DNA of 64,000 nucleotides from Tetragonia tetragonoides (lineage: Eukaryota; Streptophyta; Magnoliopsida; Caryophyllales; Aizoaceae). The position numbers and the translations under genes were made by a program. The stretch lies in NCBI GenBank assembly GCA_038025085.1, contig CM076154.1, positions 30,310,501 through 30,374,500 on the forward strand. Direction: 5' to 3'. The notes below the pieces were generated by a model, which had not been told where the DNA came from, ran no database searches, and saw nothing but the letters and a program-made list of their open reading frames with translations. Shown here piece after piece: positions 35,673-46,522 of the stretch. How positions within the stretch are numbered: position 1 is the first letter of the stretch; every line of letters begins with the position of its first letter.

Positions 35673-37661
35673 TAAAAGCTGTTTTGTTCAGTTTGCAAGC
35701 ATTTTGGGGATCAGTATTATTTGTGTTGCCAAGGGAGGTGGTAAAGGAGATGAAGAAAATCTGTAGATCGTTCTTCTGGGGTCGTCATACTATGAGTGAG
35801 AGGAGAATCCACATGGTCAGTTGGGAAAGTATATGTCGGCCTCTGTATGAAGGGGGTATTGGCATTAAGGAGATCCTCAGTTGGAAAAGAGCAAGTATTT
35901 GTAAGAGAATTTGGGTTGTGACTGAGTCCATATCTTCAGTATGGTCAGCTTGGATTAATGCTTATTACATGAGGCATAACAGTATTTGGGATGTTGAGGC
36001 AAAACAGCATAACTCTTGGATGTGGAAGGGCATACTACAGATTAGAAATGTTCTTATTCAGAGGAATGGTAGTATTAATTGAGGCTGCCAAGGAAATGTT
36101 GTAGGCTTGTGTTCATAATAGTAAATTCAAGATAGCAGCAACCTATGACCTCCTTGTTGGGGGAAATTTGCGCAGCGTATATGTAGAGCAATAAAACACA
36201 ACACAAAAGATAAAATAGACACACGATGTTTTTAACTTGGTTCAGCCCCTTCGGCCTACGTCCACGACCTCTTATAGGGTAACATCCACTAACTCAACAT
36301 AAGTACAAGTTTTGCCCGGTAAACTTGCAAGCCCTCCCACATATAAGTTTTGGACGGACAAACCTGCAAACCCTCATTTATAATGTGAACCACCCTACAA
36401 ACCCGAGACCCACACTCAAGATTACAAGGAATGGTTACACAACACAAACTAATCTAATTAGGTGGATCACGTCTCCCGTAATTAGGATCCTACTCGATCC
36501 GACATATCTCACACCCCGTGTTTGGACTATCCTACAAGCCCGAGGACTCCCGCCACTTAAGGACTATAAGGAATAGCCACCCACTCTCCTTACACACTAC
36601 ATGTGTCTACATTGTGGAATATGGGATATCGGATGTCCGATCCACTACACAAAACTTACACCTCTATTTATAGAGGACTTTTTAGACTATTTCTAGAGAG
36701 TTAAACATGTTCAAACAAATGTAGAGTTTAATGCTGTAACTCCTAAACTCCAGAAACTGCTACTTGAACTTGAATGGTCTTTTATATCCATAACATCAAA
36801 TTGTGTCATTACACAACAAGTTCTCACGGTTACAAAAATCCAAACTTTACATTGATTTGGCAGTTTTCCATCTTTCCGTTTTCTTCGTTTTTTCCTTTCT
36901 TCCTCACTTAATTTTTCTTCTCATTAATTGTGGTAATAACTCATACATAATTGGGACATTATCCCAACACTCCATTGCCATCATGGTGATACAGTGCCCT
37001 GGCATAAGGCAATATGGAATCAGTTAGCTGCTCCAAAGCGGGGAATCATTGCTTGGTTTGCTGATAATAGGAGACTTCGCACTGTGGAGAATCTGAATAC
37101 TAAAGGTTTGAACTTTGATACTCAATCTAAGCTGTGCCAAGGAGGTGAGTACTCGGGTGCTCATCTGTTTTTTCAATGTCCTCTTAGTAATGAGGTATGG
37201 GCTGGTATGCTAAACTAGTTGGGCATGACTAGACGACCATGGAGTTTAGTTCGAAAGTTGAAATGGCTTAAAGAGAGCTGCTGCAAGAAGACTGTGAGGA
37301 ATAGCCTTTGCAAAGCTGTGTTGGTAGGGGTTGCATACGAAATCTGGCGCTAAAGGAATTCAAGGCTCTGTTTGATGGGAGGATTAGAACCCCTTCTCAG
37401 ATCTTGTATAGTTACAGTTGATATTTGTGCTAGAGCTTTTAGCAAATATACGGAACGTGATGTCTTAGGGTGTATAGGTGGATAGGCTTGTATAGCGCTG
37501 ATCCCATTCTTTGTTCTCTTCCTTCGTGTTTTTTTAGTTGTGTATAGTTGTTGAGGTTGCTTCTCTGGCATGCCTCGGTTGTAATGATTGGCCCATGGGC
37601 ACTATATTGGTATCCTTTGGAAGAATGGAATGAAACAACTAACCATTTTTTCAAACAAAAA
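35673..37661 (+). pseudogene. 5'-truncated L1 LINE copy, split by a solo LTR
   Basis: L1 elements encode an endonuclease/reverse transcriptase (ORF2); only its C-terminal part is here. 35673-36150 shows the post-RT region (ICRSFFWGR, VSWESICRPLYEGGIGI) and 36970-37218 the zinc-finger-like zf-RVT part (PWHKAIWNQLAAPKRGIIAW, then FFQCPLSNEVW), with stops before and after. The 3' untranslated part ends in TTTTTTCAAACAAAAA. A duplication of about 15 bases (TAATTTTCTTTTTAT / TAATTTTGTTTTTAT) flanks the copy, and the uninterrupted paralogous site is seen at about 49090. Confidence 0.85.
36155..36969. mobile_element. solo LTR, 815 bp (probably Ty1/copia)
   Basis: Starts TGTTGGGGGAAATTTGCGC and ends ATTATCCCAACA (inverted TGTTGGG termini), with near-identical 5-base flanks CTCCT and CTCCA. 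It interrupts the L1 frame between ...KIAATYDLL and ...GDTVPWHKAIW. The segment TTTAACTTGGTTCAGCCCC..CCTACGTCCACG is a familiar motif of plant copia-type LTRs. No internal domain remains, so two LTRs probably recombined. Confidence 0.8.
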
Positions 37662-38587
37662 TAATTTTGTTTTTATGTGTTATCTCAAACTTGAATTTTT
37701 TATTACATGACTTTTGAAGGCCTTGATTATTTGAACTCCTCCAACTTGGGTATCTTCTGTATTTTTGTGCCTAAATCTTTTTATAAATTGCTTTTTAAAC
37801 ATAGATGGCATCCAAAATATATTAACCGTTTTATGAGGATTATTTAGAAATTATCTCCATATAAAAAATAACCCTAGCCTCCCCTCTCTCTAACTCATCT
37901 TGGAGTTACCACCAATAAAAGTGCCAAATACCTTGAGTATTTATTGAATTTTCTGAAAATGATTTCTTTATTTATGAAATAAATGTATTCATCAAAGAGT
38001 ATTGGATTTACTAAATTAGTTGATTTTTTTTTGGGGTTTTTTCAAATAAACAGGAGTTTGGATGCATAATTGTATTTGATCGTTGGGTTGAAGGTAACCT
38101 ACTTTCTATTCGGTTAGAGATAGATGTTAATTATTATTATCCTTCTCATATGTGGAAGGAGTGCTCAATATGAGTATCGCTACGTGCTGTATTAATTTCT
38201 CCAGTTTGCTATGACATGAAGCTATTTATGAGTGAATGGTTTATTTGCTTAAATGTTATGTTCTTTCATTTGTGTCTGAATATGATTTCTGTCTGTTAAA
38301 TTTGTGGTTAGACTTGTTGTGTACTTGACAATTGGTAGCTAGCATAGTGATCAATGGGTTTAGCAGAACTAGTAAATGAGTTTGATGTCAGGTCGTGCAT
38401 AGGCCATAGCTAAGAAGGGCTTACGCATTAGATTAATATGGATGATTAGTTGACCATAGTTAGAGGTGAGACCTCGAGTAGATTGAGAACTAACCCGAGT
38501 TCATGTAATTCTTTGGCAACCAGTGCCATATAGTGACAGTTATACCATTAGTGATCCGGAATGGGCGTTTGAAATAAAATCAAATTA
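37662..38587. other. intergenic, L1 5'-end-like word only
   Basis: 37662-37760 is the right side of the L1 target locus (paralogous to 49095-49180). 37870-37905 (CCCTAGCCTCCCCTCTCTCT) resembles the start of the 33206 retroposon. Nothing else is recognised to 38587. Confidence 0.45.
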
Positions 38588-38595
38588 CTACCAGA

Positions 38596-39145
38596 CAGGG
38601 GCGAAGTCAGGATTTTACAAGTAGGGGAGCCGAAGTCAATATTGAATTTTTTTTTCGGGTCTATGGTAGACATAATGACATATACAATAAATTTACATAC
38701 AATCAGGTAGGGATTTAAACTTAAAATCTAGTGTATCCAATATATATATATTTTTTTAGGTTTAGTTTTAAAATGAAATCTCCTTTTAATAATAATAATC
38801 TATTTTCAATAGAAGCAAAATTTTCAATTATATAATTCATGTGCGTGGTTGTTCTATATGATAGAGTATTGTTTATTGTGTACTTGTAAGAAAAAAAGAG
38901 TTCAAAGAAAGGTCAAAAAATACAAGTCTATTATCAGAGTTACCAATCCTCGAACTCGTAACCTCCAAGGTGAAACGCGCGTACCTTTACTTTTAGTTCA
39001 CGATCGCTGAGGCTCCTAACTTTATTGTTAATTATTTGCAGAAATATTATATAAACTCTACATAGGCCAGCATAAAATTAAAGGGACTTTGGGCTGGGCC
39101 GGGGGGGCCAGGCCTATGCCAGCCCTCCATGTGGCTTCGCCCCTG
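38596..39145. mobile_element. non-autonomous hAT element, 550 bp
   Basis: Terminal inverted repeats CAGGGGCGAAG(T/C)CA with 8-bp flanks CTACCAGA (38588-38595) and CTAGCAGA (39146-39153), seven of eight identical. It is related in its ends to the 31915 element. The interior again has a tRNA-like remnant on the minus strand at about 38945-39015 (GAGTTCGAGG as a partial B box, weaker A box). No ORF of note. Confidence 0.8.
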
Positions 39146-39153
39146 CTAGCAGA

Positions 39154-39507
39154 TGACATGAGATGGAGTTGATGAATTAATCTAACTGGTTTGAAGCTTG
39201 TAAGTTATTAGTTTTCTTAGTTCTAGACATATGGGTAAGTAGTTTAAGAGGTTGACTCTTAGGTGATGAGCAATTATTTTTTTATGAAAATGTGATATTG
39301 TAATGAGTTAGTCCGAGAGTGGACTTTTGAGTGCATGAGGGCTATGATATGAGTTATGAGGGATGATGGCCAAGTTATGAGAATGAAGTTTGTTTTGGCG
39401 GTTTACGGCCAGTTCACTTCCCACATGATCGAGGTTAGGAGTTACTGACTGAGTAATTGGCACAGAATTATTGGGAATCGAGTTATAGATGAAATAGTAT
39501 ATTAGAA
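39154..39507. other. intergenic, nothing recognised
   Basis: No supported feature; contains several TGAGTTATGAG-like words. It ends at the target duplication of the next element. Confidence 0.45.
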
Positions 39508-39517
39508 TGTAATCTAA

Positions 39518-39750
39518 GGATTGGGCTCAAATGAGAGCACTTCTTATGGTGAGAATATGAGAGCATATTCCAGCCGTAGAATTCACGATCGGACGGCTAA
39601 GATTAAATCTCGCAAGCAGTAGAACAAAAACAACACGCGCGTCATTTCAAAATAAATGAAGGTTATGTTTGTCTTTTCGCCTAGAAAACTTAAGAACTGA
39701 AACTGCCTTGTTTGGGCGCCATTCCTTCTCTCTCCACTCTCTCCTTGACT
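39518..39750. repeat. left terminal inverted repeat of the Pack-MULE
   Basis: Pairs with 48374-48145. Conserved landmarks from the outside in are GGAT.GGG.TCA, GTGAGA..(A/G)TGAGAGCA, (A)TAG(A/G)ATTCA, GGACG(G/A)C, CACGCGCGTCATT and a CT-rich segment. Substitutions and small gaps separate the two copies. Confidence 0.85.
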
Positions 39751-40597
39751 GTTGACTCCTTCACCTCCATTTCTCTGATTCTCTCTTGACGACTTCCGAA
39801 TTCGACATGAATGAAGCTCCACATGCATCGAAGACCTCTCACAAGCTCACAGCCGCGTAGATTTTCCAGGTTTAATTTTTCAGCGAGTCATTAATAAAAG
39901 CTTGAATTTTTAGGGTTTTAGAGGTACTTTTTTTTATGTAAATTTCAATTGTACCCTGAAAATTAGGTTATTTTGCTTAGTAATTCTAAGATTAAGATCT
40001 GTTGCGATTTTAGGTTTCGATTTTGTTGTTTTATTGCTGTTTCGATTTTGTTCTACTTGTTTGTTGCGATTCTGTTTCACTCAATTTAGTTTAGAATTCT
40101 TTATTTCGGTTAATGTAATTTTGTTCCTCATTTAATTTCCATTATAATCTGATATTTTTATTTCAATTATTCGTTTCTAGATCTTTATGAGTATTATTTT
40201 CAATTTTGCATTTGAAATTGGTGTTTTATGTTCTGTAAAAATGGAGAAAAAAAGTTCAAGTTGTGTACGGTGGGGGGGGCAGTGGATCGTGGTAGCCGGT
40301 GGTGGCAGTGGATGAAGTTGCTGGCTGGATGCAACCTTGGGTCCTCGGCTAGGCTGGTGGGCTACAAAACATTTAATGAATACGTGTTCTTTTGAATATT
40401 GTCTGCTACAGAACATGTATGATATGCCATAAGATTTACACATTCGACTAGGTTTTGTTTTAAAATACACAATATTTGAACGTGTGCCTAAGGTGTGTCG
40501 TATTTTCCTTGGATTCACCTTCTTTGAGATTGAAGAATGTGAGTTTCTTTGTGTTTACTGAGTTTACTTCGCTATGGTACCATATATCAACATCCAC

Positions 40598-40760
40598 CAA
40601 AATTAGTGTACCTTTGATATTGTCTAAGTGTACCTTTGATATTGTCTAAGTGTACTTTTGCTATATCTCAGTACACCTTTGGTATAATCCCATTGTTTAG
40701 TTTTTATGCACCTTTGGTATAAGTTTAGTGTACTATTTGGATGCACCTTTGGTATAACTC
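40598..40760. repeat. GTACCTTTG repeat cluster 1
   Basis: About seven imperfect copies of a 20-24 base unit (GTGTACCTTTGATATTGTCT). Related clusters lie at 42585-42720, 44255-44412 and 46935-47085, all inside the Pack-MULE. Confidence 0.85.
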
Positions 40761-42465
40761 AAGTGGTCTCACCATGATTAATGATCTTTGCAGCTATGGA
40801 GACGTGATCGCAATCACAGCCACCAATGCCTCTTCAACAAGTTGCACCATCTACTTTAGGACAAAAAATCTTAAGATTGAAATAAGGTACCCTTTTTTAT
40901 CCCCTTCTTTCGTATATGTTCTGCATTTTGTTCAATATACAACAAATCACCTGTTCCACTTTTATTGTGCTTTTGTAGCATAAAAAAAGAAAAACTAGGA
41001 AAAAAAGACAATTAGACAATCACAATCACTTTGCTATTGTGCTTTTTCTGCCTTTCTAATAGGAGTATTTTTTTAGTTGCTGAACAGCTTGCTATTAGGA
41101 TAGATTTCGTTTTAGTTTACAAATTTATACTTAAACCTCTGTGCTCTCCACCATAAGAAAACCAAAAGAAGTAAAATAGCTTTTGTTCTCGCTTTTGTCT
41201 TGGATTCCCCTATCGAAATTGAAGTGTGTGAATTCCTTAGTGGAAAGTTGCTTGTTGGGCATGTGTATGCAAACTAGATAGAGCTGCAAGCCTGCAATGA
41301 AGTACTCAATGAAAATTATCAATAAAAAAAAGTACTCAATGAAAACAGAAAACTTGGTTATGGTGCTGTATTTTAGCACGTGAACTGTTGGATACATTCT
41401 TCTTGATTTTCTTTGCTGAAGTTGGATTTTTGGTTTAGTAATCACAAACTTCAGTTGGGTTATATTTAGACGCTTGGCTTGAAAAATTATTGTTATAAAC
41501 TTATAATCTGGAATTTTGAACTGGGGTTTTGGCTACTTTGTAATGATGCTATGCTAGAATGTCTTTTAAAATAGTTGAACCCTTTCATTATTAGCTTTCA
41601 TGTTAAGCTTCTTTAAGTGAGCACTGAGCACTCAACTCTCTGAATTACCCAGCTAGTGTGTGCTTTTGAGATTATTATTTGCTTAATTTGAGAGCGTAGA
41701 TTACTCCCTAAGTAAAAGGATCAAGTGTGGTAGATTCTTTGACCACTATGGAATGTGCTAGGCTTTTTCAAACTTATAGCCAAAAGATACACTAAGCTCG
41801 AACTTGGAAGAAGATAGGAGCGAAGTGCTGATATTACAAGATCGTAAGATATCTCAATTGTTCAAGATCTGTTTTTTTTTTTTTTTTCCTTAAATGTTGG
41901 TTCAATGGTAACTACTCACAAACTCCTCTGATGTTGTTTAAGGATACTCAAACTATGTTGTTGCCATGATAAATATGCATATCAATTGGTAGATATCGTT
42001 GCCTGCGTTCTTGCGCATGAGCTTCAAACAAGAGCACACTCAAAATTCTGTTTTCTGATCCTTGCAGCTATGGAGACGAGATCACAGCCACCAACACTAT
42101 CTTTGGTGTTTATTTTGGTGCGAAAATTCCTTGAGGTCTTCCTCTGCAAATTGCTGGATCTTAGCTTAGCTTAGCTCAACTATTCTCTCTCTTTTTATTT
42201 ATGGGTTTTCTGAGTGCGTGAAGTTGGATAAATTCTAGATGCCCGAACTTGCCTCTAATCTTAGGTGTTTTGTATCTCTCAACTATAGATATTTGAACTT
42301 GTTGTCTTGAAGGCCCGGGGTAACTAATTTCGTGAAGTACTCGTCATGAATCCTACTTAGAGGACTAATTATTCAGAAAATGGTAAGCAAGTTTAGTGCA
42401 TCCCTGAGAGCTATGACTGGTCTGATCACGTTCAGAAAATGGTAAGCAAGTTTAGTGCATCCCTG
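40761..42465. other. Pack-MULE interior without recognised gene
   Basis: The words GCAGCTATGGAGACG(T/A)GATC and CACAGCCACCAA occur at about 40792 and again at about 42065, each after an acceptor-like CTTTGCAG or CCTTGCAG, so a short exon-like piece may be present twice. No family is recognised. The rest is AT-rich. Confidence 0.35.
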
Positions 42466-42727
42466 GAACTGGGATGTTTGGCTACTGTTTGAGGAGGGGA
42501 AACTAAAAAAGAACCAGATCATTTTCTAAAATATGTGAAATGTCTTCTCTAACTCCTTACCGACATCCTCCAGTAATCACACATGTACCTTTAGTATTAT
42601 CAACATGTACCTTTGCTATAATCATGGTGTACCTTTGATATTGTTGTGGTTTACCTTTGTTATGACTGTAGTGTACCTTTGGTATTGTCTTAGTGTACCT
42701 TTGGGCTTTGGTATATTCCATTATAGG
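42466..42727. repeat. direct repeat, copy 1 (partner 44141-44425), with GTACCTTTG cluster 2
   Basis: AACTGGGATGTTTGGCTACT ... GTATATTCCATTATA recurs at 44141-44425 with few differences; both copies contain the run of GTACCTTTG units. The second copy has a small T-rich insertion (GTACCTTTTTTTTTGAGATT). Between them, 42740-42850 is an ORF piece (REHLAEESSMRKLGIDAQF) that might be exon-derived but is not recognised. Confidence 0.85.
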
Positions 42728-43108
42728 AAGAAACCAGTGAGAGAACATCTTGCTGAAGAAAGTTCTATGCGCAAATTAGGTATTGATGCTCAGTTCAAGA
42801 AGTTAGTTGTCATAGTTGTGCTTTATAGTATTACCCTTGTAATGTGACACTGCTGTGTTTGTCGGTCTTGCGACTTTAACTTTTGGGCTTCAATAATCTT
42901 CAGTAGCTACGGACTGTTTTTTATAGATTTTTTGGTGATCTATACGTGTGGATTCTTCTGTATGGTACTGAGTATTTAATGGTTGTTCTGTATAAGTATA
43001 TAGTGAACATCGCTTATGCATCCTGTATTGATTATTTCATCTTGAATTACTTCAATGTGACAGGTTTCCTCGTACTGACTCCTTTTTCTTTCTTTTTTTC
43101 ATCTACAG

Positions 43109-43481
43109 ATGGTAGTGAGGTTGGGGAGGATGAGATTGAACATGAATTACTTGCAGAGGCAGACCTGGGCGCGCGCGTGTGTTCAGTCCAGCATGTCCTA
43201 TTTCCAGCAATGAGATTCTTTCTTCAACCCCCTAATTCAATGGCCAAAAATGGGACATTTGCGCAGGTAAAGATGGAGCACTCATGTTGCTTCTGTCACA
43301 GATCCTTAATACAATCTATACTGGACCTCTGTCTGAAAAAGCTAGTGATATTAATTGTCATTAAAGTCGCGCTCATTTCTGATTTGTTATCACCATTTCC
43401 TTACACGGATTCTATTCTTGGGTCCTGAAATGACAGGTAGCCTCATTAGAGAAGCTTTACAAGATTTTTGAGCGATGCTAA
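43109..43481 (+). pseudogene. MLH1: captured 3'-terminal exons of MLH1 (DNA mismatch repair, MutL homologue)
   Basis: MLH1 pairs with PMS1-type partners in the nuclear MutL-alpha complex of mismatch repair and meiotic crossover control. 43109-43266, after the acceptor TCTACAG, encodes SEVGEDEIEHELLAEA, VQHVLFPAMRFFLQPP and NGTFAQ, the conserved end of the C-terminal dimerisation domain. A 170-base intron (43267-43436, GT-AG) follows, and 43437-43481 encodes VASLEKLYKIFERC and stop. The ending LYK(I/V)FERC is the highly conserved MLH1 C-terminus. The frame is open and both splice sites intact; only the stretch after LLAEA looks altered (DLGARVCS, slightly short). The earlier exons (ATPase domain and linker) are not seen inside the element, so the piece cannot make a functional MLH1. 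Identification rests on recognition of the C-terminal motif. Confidence 0.8.
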
Positions 43482-44140
43482 CAAACCCAGCTTGAAACTC
43501 ATACGAGATATCAGAAATGTGCATGTGAGTATCTATAAAAATCCATGTTTGTGTAAAGTTGAAGCATTGATATAGCTTATCGTGTCCAGATGAAGTAGAT
43601 GGTTGCCCATTAGCTTACAATGTGACATATTCTAAATTCATAACTGAGTTTCCCTCTGCTCAGAAATTGAAAATGGCTGATTATATACTAAACGAGAGGA
43701 CGGTAGTGGGACTGCGTCTTAGACTAGTGGCTTTAATGAACTGTTTCATCAACAACAACCAAAAAAAGAGTACAGGATGGGAGAAAAGAATCTGAAAGAT
43801 TGTTGGTCAGTATCTGTAGACCGTTAAACAGCAAAAATAGCTAGACATCCAACAAAATTGCTTTGTCCTCGGTTTTGCCCTTGGCTGTTAAGTGGGGATT
43901 CAAATATGTTTATATACGATTAATAGCTTTGCTAGAAAGTTTGTATTAGCGTTATTCCATCGTCTTCATGTTAGTGAGAATTGATCTTTGAGCTTAGCCA
44001 ATAGTGAGACAGGATACGGTAATATACACGGTTCTTTTTTGAAAATATGGTAAATTTGAGACTAATACGGTAATAGAATTAGCTAGGTTGATTGAGACTC
44101 TTGCTTGAAAATATGTTGTTATAATCTGGAATCTGAACTG
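43482..44140. other. probable captured MLH1 3' flank and AT-rich MULE interior
   Basis: Follows the MLH1 stop codon; may be the captured 3' untranslated region and flank. No other gene is seen. Confidence 0.35.
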
Positions 44141-44425
44141 GGATTTTTGGCTACTGTTTAAGGTGGGGAAATTAAAAAAGAACCAGATCATTTTCTAAAG
44201 TATGTGAAATGTCTTCTCTAACTCCTTACCAACTTCCTCCAGTAATCACACATGTACCTTTAGTATTATCAACATGTACCTTTGCTATAATCATAGTGTA
44301 CCTTTGATATTGTTGTAGTTTACCTTTGTTATGACTGTAGTGTACCTTTTTTTTTGAGATTAGACTGTAGTGTACCTTTGGTATTGTTTTAGTGTACCTT
44401 TGGGCTTTGGTATATTCCATTATAA
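44141..44425. repeat. direct repeat, copy 2, with GTACCTTTG cluster 3
   Basis: Diverged copy of 42466-42727, starting AACTGGGATTTTTGGCTACT and including about seven GTACCTTTG units. Confidence 0.85.
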
Positions 44426-45445
44426 CCGTTAGTTAAGTGGTCTTACCATGTGCAATGGTGTGATTTTGTCTCTTGGGATTATAATATCTGATATTTGCTG
44501 GTAAATTGTTGTGGGAATTTTACCGGGTATGTCTGAACTGCTGGTTGAAATTTGTGAGCTATTTTTCTGGTTATGTTGAGCAAAGCATGCACAGAACGGT
44601 GTTGATTGATTCTGAAAATTTGGTCACTGATACTGGTTAAGTGAGAGAGTTTATTTGTGAAATCTGAACTGCTGCAATTGTCCTCGGTTCTGTTTCGCTG
44701 ATTATGTTGAAGTTGAACTCTGGTAATTTTGGACATTGTTGTTTGCTGCGCTGAGCTGCTATACTGTTTGTATTGGGCTACTTCTAGTTCTGCTATTGAT
44801 CTGGATTCACAAGTGTGGCTCTGAAATTCAGGGTTAGTTTTGTTTGCTGAGGTGTTTGGCTATGAACATCTGTTGGCTTGGTTGTGAGTGTTCTGGTTCA
44901 ACTCACTGAACCAATGGCTAGTGTACTGGTCACATGGCTTTGGTTATGGAGGTTGGAGGTGAGCAATTTCTTTTTCAGTCAAGAACATAGAAGGTTTCAA
45001 TGAACCCAGTGATAATTTCAAGTTTTGGCAAAAGGTTCAATAAATCTGAGTTTCCATTTGGAATATTCTAGCTCCAGGAGCAATCTTCTCTATAGTGGGG
45101 CTGCATTTTGGTACTAGTTTGGTGGCTCAATTTGCCGTGTTAGAATTCGTTGAACACTCCATCGCACATGGTAAAACCACTTGATTTATAAACTTTTAGC
45201 TCCCTCTTTGTAGTAGAAAGGACAACACCATGATGAAAATGGGTACACGCATAACACTTTGTCACTACTTCTCATGCTGCATTTTTTTTTTTTGCCATAG
45301 CTAGCTTCGTAGTCGAGCTCCAAAGTGTAAACCGAAATGGCTCTAATGAAGCTTTAGGGGGAAGTTTGGGTAATTTAGTTATAGTTGTAAGTCTGCTTTT
45401 TGTCTACTTTGTAATTGATATCCTTAATGCATACAACTATTGCAA
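44426..45445. other. Pack-MULE interior, nothing recognised
   Basis: AT/GT-rich sequence, many TTTGCTG and CTGAACTG words, no supported gene or splice-bounded exon. Confidence 0.4.
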
Positions 45446-45515
45446 GCCTATTAGCTCAATTGGTAGAGCAATGTGCCTCTGCACATGGAATGTGGGTTCA
45501 AATCCCACATAGGCT
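45446..45515 (+). ncRNA. tRNA-like sequence 1
   Basis: Seventy bases fold as a cloverleaf: acceptor GCCTAT/ATAGGC; D arm GCTC-AATTGGTA-GAGC; T arm GTGGG-TTCAAAT-CCCAC; A and B boxes are near consensus. The anticodon arm is ATGTG/CACAT around a 6-base loop CCTCTG, not the normal 7, and the acceptor stem has 6 clean pairs, so this is probably a tRNA pseudogene or tRNA-derived element and not a working tRNA. An inverted partner is at 46452-46522. Confidence 0.6.
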
Positions 45516-45664
45516 ATTTGTCACAAGACGTAAACGTCATGTATCTCCGTCTAATATATCATGTACTTTTGACTTATGTATCTTTTTTCTTTGTCGTCTA
45601 TATATGTCAAGTAAATTCAAGCAGAAGTAAAATCAAGCAGATGACATGGCATAAAGCAAAAGAA

Positions 45665-46445
45665 GTACATTATGGTTAATGACGGTAACCTGAGTATTCA
45701 CACACTTGTAATGCCAACTCCTGGCTTTAAGCAACTTTCTAAAGGTCCAGGAAAGGGAACTAGAGATCTCAAGCTCCCACAAGTTCTATTGTTGAATATA
45801 TCTCTCATGAGACCATTTTACCCACATAATATCTGCTTTTTGTGCCAAACATCAGAGCAATTCCAGAATAGAAGCCATGTCCATCCAATATACATTTCTA
45901 AAACTCAATTTACCACTAGCCTTTGGTTGACAAGCATCCAGACACGACCGAGAACTGTTTTATTACACTTTTCTTGTCCTCCCCATAGAAAGTTTCTACA
46001 GACTCTCAACCTGCTTGAGTACCTTTTTAGGAAGAACAAAAATCAGTCCCCAAAAATTTTGTAAGGCTAAAAAGCACAGATTTGACCAACTGTGCTCGAG
46101 CTGCACAAGATAGGCTCCTACCACTTCACTGTTGGATTCTCGCAGCTATCTTCTCAACTACAATCTGCCACACTAAGATTCTTTAAAGTTAAAAGAAAGC
46201 CAAGGTATTTGACAGGTAACAATGTAACATACCTTCCTCCATCTGTGAAGTACCTAGATGTTCTTGTCTAGTACAAACATTAACACCTCCCACAAAAATC
46301 TAACATTTTTGTAAATTTGCAAAAAAACTGGATGCTGCAGAGAATTGCTTAAAGACATCAACAAACCAGTAACATCTAGAACTGTCCCTTTACTGAATAA
46401 AAATAGATCATTTGCGCACAATATTCAGCTTCTTACACATGCAGA
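45665..46445 (-). pseudogene. L1 LINE reverse-transcriptase remnant
   Basis: Read on the minus strand in shifting frames: LCANDLFLFSKGT (the RT catalytic box, normally FADD, here CAND), LPVKYLGF, RAQLVKSVLFSL, NFLWGGQEKCNK. This order matches the C-terminal half of plant L1 ORF2. Frameshifts, stops and the changed catalytic box make it inactive. It lies inside the Pack-MULE, bounded on both sides by inverted tRNA-like sequences. Confidence 0.7.
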
Positions 46446-46451
46446 TTATGC

Positions 46452-46522
46452 AGCCTATGTGGGATTTGAACCCACATCTATTGTACAATAGTACAATTGC
46501 TCTGCCACTTGAGCTAATAGGC
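46452..46522 (-). ncRNA. tRNA-like sequence 2
   Basis: Same body as 45446-45515 in opposite orientation: GCCTAT acceptor, GCTCAAGTGGCAGAGC D arm, GTGGG-TTCAAAT-CCCAC T arm. The anticodon arm differs in sequence but still pairs: ATTGTA/TACAAT around a 6-base loop CTATTG. Likely a tRNA-derived pseudogene or element; tRNA identity is not assignable. Confidence 0.6.

Noticed and set aside
45446..45515. Functional nuclear tRNA (Arg or Glu)
   Set aside because: The anticodon loop has six bases and the acceptor stem only six clean pairs; the inverted partner has a different anticodon arm. Kept as tRNA-like only.
45415..46064. Plus-strand ORFs over the tRNA-like sequence and L1 remnant
   Set aside because: The L1 motifs are on the minus strand; these frames are shadows.
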